The position numbers and the translations under genes were made by a program. The notes beneath the pieces were generated by a model that was given only the letters and a program-made list of their open reading frames with translations, had not been told where the DNA came from and made no database searches. From Lachnocurva sp045579705 (GTDB lineage Bacteria; Bacillota; Clostridia; Lachnospirales; Lachnospiraceae), in the NCBI GenBank assembly GCA_045579705.1, contig JAZNMP010000003.1, positions 62,001 through 126,000 on the forward strand: a stretch of 64,000 nucleotides of DNA, written 5' to 3'. This document shows positions 9,386 to 17,183 of this stretch, piece by piece; within the stretch, counting starts at the first letter, position 1, and every line of letters starts with the position of its first letter.

Positions 9386-11032
9386 TCACTTTTTTAGTTC
9401 TACATTTACTTTAAACAGGTCTCCGTCGATATCAAGCTTCATACTACCGCCCATCATATTAACTAAACTGCTGGCGATGGATAATCCCAATCCGCTTCCT
9501 TCAGTATTTCTGGATGAGTCTCCTCTGGTAAATCTCTCCATTAGTTCTTCAGGAGTCACATTCAATTCTTCCTTTGAAATATTCTTAAAGCTGATATTTA
9601 CTACATCGTCTGCTACCTCGATATCTAGATAAACTCTCGTATTTGGTTGAGAATATTTACAAATATTAATAAATAGATTATCAAATACTCTCCACAAATA
9701 TCTGCCATCTGCCTGAACAAACACACTCTCATCAAGTCCATGTTTTACAACAGTCAATGATGCATCATTAAGTTTGTCTTCAAATTCACCGAGTGCCTGA
9801 TTTATAAGCATCGATACATTTACCTTATCGATATCCATATTAATATTACCAGTCGTGGCTTTTGAGGCATCGATTAGATCCTGGATTAATTTTTTCAAGC
9901 GATTACTATGTCTGCCCAGAATCTCTAAGTATTCCTTTGTCTTCTCGTCATCAGGTTTGTCTTTGCCCAATTCCTTTGAAAGCAGGTCCACATAGTTGAT
10001 GATTGAAGTCAAAGGTGTCTTTATATCGTGAGAGACATTTGTGATAAGTTCGGTCTTCAACCTCTCACTTCTCATCTGGTCAGCAACTGCAACCTGAACT
10101 CCTTCGTTTATCGAATTCAGTCTTTCTATATCAGTCTTAAAATCAAAATACATCTTGTCCGTAGAAATAGGTTCAGTAAGCTTTCCTTCTGCGATATCTT
10201 TAATACCATCCTGAACTATAGTCCACTGAATAGCGCACCAAACGAACACAGGTACAGAAACTAATTTATACAGAAGCCAATGACCAAATAAGCCATCTGA
10301 AACTGCGAAAAAAGGAAACTCAACTAATGTAAATAACCCGAGCAGTACTGTAAACCTAACAACAAATCGATTATTAGCTCTCCAGTAATCACGAACTCCT
10401 AGAATCGCCTTTGGAAATCCTGTTTTGTCAGACAGGAATCGTACGAAACGATTGAACTGACGAAGCAGGGATGTTTCATAGAATTTCTTTGCTTTAATAC
10501 GAACCAGCGTAGTTAACACGAGTTCTACGCATGATACATAGAAAAACGCAAAGCATACCAAACTTAACGTTACGACCAGCTCAAGCGAGAGCTCATAGAA
10601 GTATTCTGTATCAAATACTATATTTGGAATTACACTTATTATAGTAACCAAGACAGAAAAAACTACCAGATAAGGAATGCGATCTATCCAAGTAAGCTTA
10701 ATCTCATCACTATCTACTCTATGTCCACTTACGATACAAATTACTATCGTTGTTGCTATAAACATACATACGCTTAATACTACAAGCGGAATACCGATAG
10801 TCATCATTACTCTTATGACTTGAGCAAAAGCTCCAATTGATAAATTACTAAACATATCAATTTCAACACATGCATCTTCAGCCATAGAATAAGCGCTTTG
10901 CCCTTCCTGAATTGCGAATTCATGCCATCCCGTTCCTACTATTCCAGCAAATATACCTATTATAGACAGTACATTTAATACAAACAGGAGCACTTTTGCT
11001 CTGTATGAATACCAGAATTTTCCTTTTTTCAT
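9386..11032 (-). CDS. sensor histidine kinase
   Basis: A 548-residue membrane histidine kinase. About six hydrophobic segments fill residues 13-275, with a short extracytoplasmic part at about 35-70. A HAMP-like linker (EGKLTEPISTDK) leads to the HisKA domain, where His335 in NVSHDIKTPLTS is the phosphorylated residue. The HATPase_c domain follows with an N-box (FDNLFINICKYS) and G-box (GSGLGLSIASSLV). It starts 2 nt after the response-regulator stop, so the two are co-translated partners. The signal is unknown. The polytopic sensor with little periplasmic domain is of the kind that often senses membrane or envelope stress. Confidence 0.93.
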   Translation of the reverse strand: MKKGKFWYSYRAKVLLFVLNVLSIIGIFAGIVGTGWHEFAIQEGQSAYSMAEDACVEIDMFSNLSIGAFAQVIRVMMTIGIPLVVLSVCMFIATTIVICIVSGHRVDSDEIKLTWIDRIPYLVVFSVLVTIISVIPNIVFDTEYFYELSLELVVTLSLVCFAFFYVSCVELVLTTLVRIKAKKFYETSLLRQFNRFVRFLSDKTGFPKAILGVRDYWRANNRFVVRFTVLLGLFTLVEFPFFAVSDGLFGHWLLYKLVSVPVFVWCAIQWTIVQDGIKDIAEGKLTEPISTDKMYFDFKTDIERLNSINEGVQVAVADQMRSERLKTELITNVSHDIKTPLTSIINYVDLLSKELGKDKPDDEKTKEYLEILGRHSNRLKKLIQDLIDASKATTGNINMDIDKVNVSMLINQALGEFEDKLNDASLTVVKHGLDESVFVQADGRYLWRVFDNLFINICKYSQPNTRVYLDIEVADDVVNISFKNISKEELNVTPEELMERFTRGDSSRNTEGSGLGLSIASSLVNMMGGSMKLDIDGDLFKVNVELKK

Positions 11033-11034
11033 CT

Positions 11035-11721
11035 TTATGCCTCCATCTTATAACCCTGGCCCCAGACCACTTTCAAATGTCTCGGATTAGCGGGGTCATA
11101 TTCGATTTTTTCTCTTAAATGGCGAACATGTACTGCTACGATATTCTCGGTTCCATAGGAATCATTTCTCCAAATTCTCTCATAGATAGCATTTGGTGAG
11201 AACACCTCACCCGGATATGTCATAAACAACTCAAGAATCTTGAATTCTGTAGGTGTCAATGAAATCTCTGTGCCATCCAAACTCACAACCTTCGTCTTTC
11301 GATTCAGTTCAATTCCACCGATCTCGAGAACATCTTTTTCCACAACATTGCTGCCGAGCTTCATGTATCTACGCAGATTCGACTTCACTCTCGCTTGAAC
11401 TTCAAGCGGGTTAAAAGGTTTCGTAATATAATCATCCGCTCCTACATTCAATCCGAGTATCATATCCGCATCTTCTGATTTCGCAGTCAGGAAGATTACC
11501 GGAACATTGGATGTCTCACGAATCTTTAGTATAGTCTGAATTCCATCCATTTTCGGCATCATCACATCGAGAAGCACCAAGTGAATCTCTTCATTTGCCA
11601 TCACATCTAAAGCTTCCTCTCCGTTATAAGCCTTAAATATTTCGTAACCTTCCGACTTAAGATATATCTCAAGCGCAGACACAATATCTTTTTCATCATC
11701 ACAGATTAATATGTTTGCCAT
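11035..11721 (-). CDS. OmpR/PhoB-family response regulator
   Basis: A 228-residue DNA-binding response regulator. The receiver domain occupies about residues 1-118, with the acidic pocket D8/D9 and phospho-acceptor Asp52 in LVLLDVMMPKMDG; FLTAKSEDADMILGLNVGADDYITKPF gives the conserved Thr and Lys. The winged-helix effector domain (about 130-226) includes LTPTEFKILELF and the recognition region ENIVAVHVRHLREKIE. It is the first gene of the pair with the downstream kinase. No obvious OmpR-type direct repeat was identified upstream. Confidence 0.95.
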   Translation of the reverse strand: MANILICDDEKDIVSALEIYLKSEGYEIFKAYNGEEALDVMANEEIHLVLLDVMMPKMDGIQTILKIRETSNVPVIFLTAKSEDADMILGLNVGADDYITKPFNPLEVQARVKSNLRRYMKLGSNVVEKDVLEIGGIELNRKTKVVSLDGTEISLTPTEFKILELFMTYPGEVFSPNAIYERIWRNDSYGTENIVAVHVRHLREKIEYDPANPRHLKVVWGQGYKMEA

Positions 11722-11832
11722 TTCTCATCTCCTAGGATTGTTATCAACTGTCTGTATTATATGCTAGTAACATTAAGAAAAAAGTTGTTAAAACATTAAG
11801 AATTCCTTAAGGTCTATTTTTTCCCTTCATAT

Positions 11833-11887
11833 TAATAAAAAAGCTTCTCATTTGACTATACGATTATACATCAAACGAAAAGCTTTT
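11833..11887 (-). terminator. terminator downstream of the DeoR regulator gene
   Basis: A 17-bp stem with two G-U wobbles (core AAAAGCTT / AAGCTTTT) and a 15-nt loop ends in TTTTTT on the minus strand, immediately after the DeoR stop codon. Confidence 0.85.
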
Positions 11888-11890
11888 ATA

Positions 11891-12655
11891 TTACTGTATT
11901 ACTGTAACTCCATGCTCTTTCATAAGTCCTATGAAATCTGGAGTAAGCCCACCATCACTAACTAGTACGTCGATGTCTTCAGGTCTGCAGAAAGTGTACA
12001 CACTCTTCTCGCCTACCTTTGAAGAATCCATCAGCAGTACTACTTTCTCACTTCTTTCGATGATAGTCTTCTTAATCAAACACTGGTACTCTCTCGCGCA
12101 GGTAAATCCGATTCCTTCTTTGTAATTCAGTGCACTGATAAAAGAGATATCGAAATTCATCGTGCTCAGTTCTTCCAGGGCCCTAGTGCCATATAGAGAA
12201 AGTGAACTTCTCTCCATCTGACCTCCCGGAAGGAATACCTTTGCTCTGGTCAGCTTCTGCAATTCTATCGCACAGCTGATACTCTCTGTATAAATGAGAG
12301 TATTTACATCTGGAAAAAGTCTGGCAAACATCGTAGTCGTGCTACCAGAATCGATATAAATAGTTGAATTTGGAAATACGAGAGTTCTCGCTTTTCTAGC
12401 AATCATCTCTTTCTTGTCCAGGTTAGTAACGGTTCTCCATGTCATGACACCTTCAGTGCCCATAACCAGGTCGATAGATCTCGCTCCACCGTGAATTCGA
12501 ACCAGCTGTTTTCCCTGGTCTAAAGTTTTCAAGTCCGTACGTAAAGTCATGTCGGAAACATCCGGAAAGGCTTCTTTTAATTCATTAAAAGTTACTGTAC
12601 CTTTCAGATTAACTAGCTTTACTATTTCCTTTTGTCTCGTTGTTTTGCTCCCCAT
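11891..12655 (-). CDS. DeoR/GlpR family transcriptional regulator
   Basis: A 254-residue regulator. The N-terminal ~60 residues form a DeoR-type helix-turn-helix (RQKEIVKLVNLKG...VSDMTLRTDLKTLDQ). The C-terminal sensor domain has the sugar-phosphate-isomerase-like fold, with IYIDSGSTTTMFARLF forming the ligand loop. I chose the ATG at 12655 because AAGGAG lies 5 nt before it. The effector is probably a phosphorylated sugar or polyol. It follows the membrane glycerophosphodiesterase gene by 65 nt in the same direction, so glycerol-3-phosphate metabolism is a reasonable guess for its regulon, but that is inference. Confidence 0.9.
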   Translation of the reverse strand: MGSKTTRQKEIVKLVNLKGTVTFNELKEAFPDVSDMTLRTDLKTLDQGKQLVRIHGGARSIDLVMGTEGVMTWRTVTNLDKKEMIARKARTLVFPNSTIYIDSGSTTTMFARLFPDVNTLIYTESISCAIELQKLTRAKVFLPGGQMERSSLSLYGTRALEELSTMNFDISFISALNYKEGIGFTCAREYQCLIKKTIIERSEKVVLLMDSSKVGEKSVYTFCRPEDIDVLVSDGGLTPDFIGLMKEHGVTVIQ

Positions 12656-12720
12656 AAAAACTCCTTGCTGCAAAACGTTGTCTAAAACTTAACACATTAT
12701 ACACATTTTTTAGTATTATA

Positions 12721-14541
12721 TCAACGATTCCTATTAGATTCTCTCCATTCTGTTATGAACTTTTGAAGAACCCTGGCTTCATCATTTCTCTCCTTCAAAA
12801 CATCTATAGTTTTCTGCGCGAGTTCTACCTCGTCAGTTATGATTCCATCTACATCTGAAGTTATAAATTTTGATAAACCGTTTACGGTATTTACCGTCCA
12901 TACGTATACTTTTTTTCCATTCGCATGAGCCGCTTTTACATTCGTCTGAATAGCCGCATCCGTTCGAAGCAAGAGCGCATCGCACTTCATATTTCTTACT
13001 GTTCCATAAGAATAGAAGCACAGATAACCAGTTTCTGCATCTGGATGAACGGATTCCAAATGATAGATGGTATCGAAATTCATACTTATAAATGTACATC
13101 CTTTAATATAATCATATGTATCGATAATATGATAAACATCATCCGCCATCTGACGATCCGCCGTATCGCCTTTTAGCTCGACATAAAGGTGGATATTATA
13201 CTTCTTTGCAGCCACCACCATCTCATCCAGGGTCGCGACATCAGTATCCGGTTTTCCCGGCACGAAGTTATTACTAACCTTCATCTCCATGATTTCATCT
13301 AGAGTACATTCATTGACTGCCTTCTTCACACCGCAACACCTCTTAAAAGTATTGTCATGATTTATAACATACCACCCATCAGTCGTTCTCTGAACATCGA
13401 TTTCTGCAGATTTAATATGATGCTTCGACGCCTCCTCCAGAGACAACACCGTATTCTCATTTCCGAGATAACCGCCTCCACGATGCGCGATGATATTCGT
13501 ACTATAAACCGCAGGAAAATACTTATTAAAATCCATCGCGGTCACTACACTAAATGCAACTACCAATCCCAATGCAGTCGTGATCAAAGAAAAAACAAAC
13601 CTTCTCTTTCTTTGTTCCGGATAAATATACTCACCTTCATCGATTTCTGTGTAGCTCTCATATATCATCGTGAGTTTCATATTCCAGAAATAGAAAAAGA
13701 TCATCGCATAAATCACCACCGACACAACGGTGAGCGTAGTGAAAAATATGATTCCAAAGTAATACCAGTATCCTTTATGCGTAACCTGGTGCAGCAAAGT
13801 AATCGGCAAGATATAAAATACACCGCCTATGGCAACCAGGATTAATACTGATCTGACCAGAAAAGTCCCCAGTCTCTGCAATATATCTCTCCAGTTCTCT
13901 GTCACCACTTTTCTGGATTCGAGTAAAGCTCTCCATACTCTCATCTTTCCCAGGATTGTATACTGAAATACAAACAAAAAATAAAATCCAAAGATCAATA
14001 ACACCGCGAGCATTCCACAGTAAAGTACACGATTTAATTTGTCATCAAAGATCAAGGAAATGATTTTTTCCGGAACGGACAAATTCGTAGTTATCGCTAT
14101 TCCCATCGGTGCGCCGAAGAGAGGACCTACGATAGCCGCATATACTGCCACCAACATTCCCAATGGCGTTGCAAAATAACGAGTGGATTTAAACGTATCT
14201 TTTAAAAGCGACCATATGTTAATCTTCTTCCTATGTAATAACCTGTCACTCATAATGATGGTAGTATTAATATCAAATATCGTGTATATGATTAAAGAAA
14301 TGAGTCCCAGCGCAAATACGACCATGCCCTGCCAGCTCGACATCAGTTCCGGTATTTTTCCGGTTGAGAAAGCAGGCTTGTCTTCATTCCACAGAATGAT
14401 TCCCTGTAACTCATTAAACATTTTCAAAAACAATATTAAGATGAATTTTGTGATTACCTGATATAGGAGAATAACTGGAATGTCGCCTCTATAATTAAAC
14501 AGGGAGACGTCATTTGAATTTGTCAATTTCTTAAACCACAT
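12721..14541 (-). CDS. membrane-anchored glycerophosphodiester phosphodiesterase
   Basis: A 606-residue two-part protein. Residues 1-340 hold several transmembrane segments of the GPDPase membrane-domain type. Residues 348-590 form a GDPD TIM-barrel with the catalytic HRG (His353-Gly355), ENT (362-364), EIDVQ and the second catalytic HD pair in VINHDNTF. The family hydrolyses glycerophosphodiesters to glycerol-3-phosphate and an alcohol. Membrane-fused forms in Firmicutes may act on phospholipid head groups or on lipoteichoic acid-like polymers. Topology was judged by eye. It is transcribed ahead of the DeoR regulator and divergently from the MATE exporter. Confidence 0.93.
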   Translation of the reverse strand: MWFKKLTNSNDVSLFNYRGDIPVILLYQVITKFILILFLKMFNELQGIILWNEDKPAFSTGKIPELMSSWQGMVVFALGLISLIIYTIFDINTTIIMSDRLLHRKKINIWSLLKDTFKSTRYFATPLGMLVAVYAAIVGPLFGAPMGIAITTNLSVPEKIISLIFDDKLNRVLYCGMLAVLLIFGFYFLFVFQYTILGKMRVWRALLESRKVVTENWRDILQRLGTFLVRSVLILVAIGGVFYILPITLLHQVTHKGYWYYFGIIFFTTLTVVSVVIYAMIFFYFWNMKLTMIYESYTEIDEGEYIYPEQRKRRFVFSLITTALGLVVAFSVVTAMDFNKYFPAVYSTNIIAHRGGGYLGNENTVLSLEEASKHHIKSAEIDVQRTTDGWYVINHDNTFKRCCGVKKAVNECTLDEIMEMKVSNNFVPGKPDTDVATLDEMVVAAKKYNIHLYVELKGDTADRQMADDVYHIIDTYDYIKGCTFISMNFDTIYHLESVHPDAETGYLCFYSYGTVRNMKCDALLLRTDAAIQTNVKAAHANGKKVYVWTVNTVNGLSKFITSDVDGIITDEVELAQKTIDVLKERNDEARVLQKFITEWRESNRNR

Positions 14542-14617
14542 ATCTAAATCCCTCTAGCAAGTTTTCTTGATTATTTCATTTTACCACTATAAAATATAGA
14601 GCGTTAGGAGAAATTAT

Positions 14618-15973
14618 ATGAATGAAATAAGAGAAAACAAGATGGGAGTTATGCCCATCAAACCACTCATCATCAACATGTCACTACCTATTATGGTATC
14701 CATGTTGGTGCAGGCACTCTACAATGTAGTCGATTCTATATTTGTAGCACAGCTCAGTGAATCAGCTCTCACAGCTGTTACCGTTGCCTTTCCTCTACAG
14801 AACCTCATGATTGCAGTAGGTTCTGGTACCGGAGTCGGTGTAAATGCCATACTTTCCAGAGCTCTCGGTGAGAAAAATTTCAAGCGTTCTGATGCAGCTG
14901 CAAACACAGCACTCTTTCTTGCGCTTTTAAACTATCTGGTCTTTCTACTAGTTGCTATATTTGCAGTAACACCTTTCATCAACTCTCAGACATCAAATGC
15001 TGAAATTCGTTCTTTAGGAAACATCTATCTCGGAATCGTTATGACTTTTTCCATGGGTGTATTCTTCCAAATCACTTTTGAGAGATTACTGCAGGCAACA
15101 GGTCGCACACTGCTATCTATGATTACACAGCTTTGTGGTGCCATCATAAATATCATCCTCGACCCGATTATGATCTTCGGTCTCTTCGGTTTTCCAAAGA
15201 TGGGAATCGCTGGTGCCGCCATCGCTACAGTTTGTGGACAGATAACAGCCGCTATCCTCGGTTTAATCATCAATATTCGATACAACCGCGAAATTAACTT
15301 CCATATAAAGGAAGTATTTGCCTTCAATTTTGAAATCATCGGACACATCTATTTGATAGGTATTCCATCTATCCTCATGATGTCCATCGGCTCAGTGATG
15401 ACATATCTCATGAATTTGATTCTCATGACATTTTCATCTACTGCAACCACAGTATTTGGAGCATACTTCAAGCTTCAGAGTTTCTTCTTCATGCCTATCT
15501 TCGGTATGAACAATGGTATGATCCCGATCCTCGCTTACAACTATGGAGCAAAACATCGAGATCGAATCAATGAAGCCCTTCGCTTCGCAATGCTCCTCGC
15601 AGTTTGCATCATGTTAGTCGGAACTCTTACTTTTGAGTTCATACCACATGTTCTGCTCGGTATGTTCAATCCATCGAAATCCATGCTTACCATGGGAACC
15701 ATCGCGCTTCGAATCATCGCGCTTCACTTCCCACTCGCAGCTATCGGAATTGTATTTGGATCTATCTTCCAGGCCTTCGGAAAAAGTTTCTACTCACTCA
15801 TGGTCTCCCTCGGAAGACAGCTCATCGTCCTCATACCAGCTGCTTACCTGCTCTCTCTCACTCGCAACGTAAACAATGTCTGGTGGGCATTCATCATAGC
15901 TGAAGTAGTATCACTGATGTTGTCGTTAGTGTTCTTCAAGAAGTTGTATAGGGATGAGATTGAGAATCTATAA
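14618..15973 (+). CDS. MATE family efflux transporter
   Basis: A 451-residue integral membrane protein with the 12-segment duplicated architecture of MATE exporters, which use a Na+ or H+ gradient to extrude cationic compounds. Family signatures are SLPIMVSMLVQALYNVVDSI at the N-terminus, GSGTGVGVNAILSRALGEKN, and the corresponding second-half segment MNNGMIPILAYNYGAKH. TAGGAG sits 7 nt upstream of the ATG. It is divergent from the GDPD gene and followed by a large hairpin. The substrate cannot be inferred. Confidence 0.93.
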   Translation: MNEIRENKMGVMPIKPLIINMSLPIMVSMLVQALYNVVDSIFVAQLSESALTAVTVAFPLQNLMIAVGSGTGVGVNAILSRALGEKNFKRSDAAANTALFLALLNYLVFLLVAIFAVTPFINSQTSNAEIRSLGNIYLGIVMTFSMGVFFQITFERLLQATGRTLLSMITQLCGAIINIILDPIMIFGLFGFPKMGIAGAAIATVCGQITAAILGLIINIRYNREINFHIKEVFAFNFEIIGHIYLIGIPSILMMSIGSVMTYLMNLILMTFSSTATTVFGAYFKLQSFFFMPIFGMNNGMIPILAYNYGAKHRDRINEALRFAMLLAVCIMLVGTLTFEFIPHVLLGMFNPSKSMLTMGTIALRIIALHFPLAAIGIVFGSIFQAFGKSFYSLMVSLGRQLIVLIPAAYLLSLTRNVNNVWWAFIIAEVVSLMLSLVFFKKLYRDEIENL

Positions 15974-16021
15974 AGATTGATAGCAATTGTGTTATGCGTT
16001 GCAATTTATAATTTACTTATA

Positions 16022-16100
16022 AAGCGCCGATCAGCGGTTTGAAACATTGTTTTTGTTTCTAGAAACGAAACAAAAACGATGTTTCACCGGCTCGGCGCTT
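16022..16100 (+). terminator. large two-stem hairpin after the MATE gene
   Basis: A 9-bp outer stem (AAGCGCCGA / TCGGCGCTT) encloses an internal loop and then a 20-bp inner stem with a 7-nt loop at 16060-16066. The inner arms differ at one position, which can wobble pair. ATTATTTT follows on the plus strand, so it can serve as the MATE terminator. It is far longer than a usual terminator, however, and begins the run of palindromic elements that fills the region to 17.18 kb. Confidence 0.6.
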
Positions 16101-16203
16101 ATTATTTTGCTTAAATTTCAAATTACACGCTTACAAGCTCTCTACTAGAGCTGCAAGAACCTTAATTTAATGGTTTTATAGGTAATTTCCAATTTTCTAA
16201 GCA

Positions 16204-16438
16204 TTTCCCTATACCAAAGTGCCTAAATCAAGCTAGTTAGCTCCGCTTTGTATAGGGAAATCCTCTATATCAAGCTTTTCCCTATACCAAACTACATAAA
16301 TCAAGCTTGTTGGCTCCGCGGCGTATTGGGAATTCCTCTATATCAAGCTTTTTCCCTATACCAAAGCTCCCAAATCTAGCTTGTCTGCTCCGCGGTATAT
16401 TGGGAATTCCTCTATATCAAGCTCTTTCCCTATACCAA
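16204..16438. repeat. palindromic array B, 73-74 bp period, arm TTTCCCTATAC
   Basis: The left arm TTTCCC(TATAC) occurs at 16204, 16277, 16351 and 16425. The inverted right arm (GTATAGGGAAA and variants) is centred on GGG at 16255, 16328 and 16402. The first pair is a perfect 11-bp inverted repeat (16204-16214 / 16250-16260). Between left and right arm is a ~35-nt segment with a conserved AGCTCCGC-like core. Between right and next left arm is a ~17-nt segment beginning TCCTCTATATCAAGC. Open frames across it are short and unsupported, so the region is non-coding. Confidence 0.85.
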
Positions 16439-16480
16439 AGCAGCCAAAAGCAAGTGCGGCTGTGCCGCAAGAATGGCTTT

Positions 16481-16736
16481 TCTGTATTTTTAAACAAGAA
16501 TAATCAAAAGCACAGAGTTTTTCAGCTCGTAAGTCCTGATCCAACTCCTAAAGTCTGTGTTATATTTCATATTCACTAGAAAGCACAGACTTTCTGTAAT
16601 ACTCCAGACTACCACCACATGTATTCTCTGTGTATTCTTCCATTTATCATCAAAAGCACAGACCTTCACAGATTACAAAGTCTACTACAAGCTCAAAACT
16701 CTGTGTTTCTTCAAGATTTCATAAGAAAACACAGAC
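16481..16736. repeat. palindromic array D, exact 73 bp period, arm TCTGTG/CACAGA
   Basis: TCTGTG (TCTGTA in the first copy) occurs at 16481, 16554, 16627 and 16700. Its inverse CACAGA occurs at 16511, 16584, 16657 and 16730. Both series have an exact 73-nt spacing. The 37-nt blocks bounded by the two arms resemble each other mainly at their ends; the 36-nt segments between blocks are largely different from one another. The array directly follows array B, and its last segment ends with the same GC-rich hairpin as the last segment of array B. Confidence 0.85.
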
Positions 16737-16797
16737 CAGCACTCCCCCCAGTCCATAATCACAAAGCAAGTGCGGCTACGCCGCAGAGTAATCCTAT

Positions 16798-16920
16798 TAT
16801 GTTTGCTTGATCACAGCTTTTCATCAAAGAAGCAGCATGTCAAAGATGGCGAAGCCACCGGAGGCTTACGTCCTTGACAGGCTGCTTTCTTTGATGAATA
16901 TAATCAGTCAAGCAAACATA
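16798..16920. repeat. long imperfect palindrome (element E)
   Basis: The outer 13-bp arms are perfect (TATGTTTGCTTGA at 16798-16810, TCAAGCAAACATA at 16908-16920). Inside, arms at 16820-16843 and 16874-16898 pair almost fully (TTCATCAAAGA on the left). A central 30-nt loop contains a small GGC-GAA-GCC hairpin. The whole element folds into a ~123-nt stem-loop. It carries no gene and has the look of a MITE or REP-type unit, though no target duplication is evident. Confidence 0.8.
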
Positions 16921-17022
16921 TATCTCATTTTGTGCGCATGCACACAACCTAGAATCTTGCCTAAAACCATCAGAATCAAAGTCCACTCTGTGAGCGAAGC
17001 GAACACTTGCTTTTCTCGCCAA

Positions 17023-17179
17023 CTACGGAAATGGCAACACAATCTTCAAATTTTCCGTAGTCCAAGCGCACCAACAAACCAAGTCAGCTCCGCAAACTAC
17101 GGAAAATCCTGCTCAAACCTTCTATTTTCCGTAGTCCAGGCGCACCAACATAACAAGTCAGCTCCGCAAACTACGGAAA
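17023..17179. repeat. palindromic array F, 74 bp period, arm TTTTCCGTAG
   Basis: CTACGGAAA occurs at 17023, 17097 and 17171, and its inverse TTTTCCGTAG at 17051 and 17125. Both series are spaced by exactly 74 nt. Long segments (~36 nt, CCAAGCGCACCAAC...AGTCAGCTCCGC) alternate with short segments (~18 nt, the second beginning TCCTGCTC). The long segment shares the AGTCAGCTCCGC-like core with array B although the arms are unrelated. The array overlaps nothing coding and ends just before the stop of the FtsX gene. Confidence 0.85.
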
Positions 17180-17183
17180 TCAT

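Noticed and set aside
13357..13845. 162-codon plus-strand frame
   Set aside because: Antisense shadow of the glycerophosphodiesterase gene, with atypical composition and no ribosome binding site.
16481..16736. CRISPR array
   Set aside because: The period is regular, but the 37-nt blocks are conserved only at their ends, the same architecture occurs in arrays B, C and F with conserved linkers, and no cas genes or leader are present.
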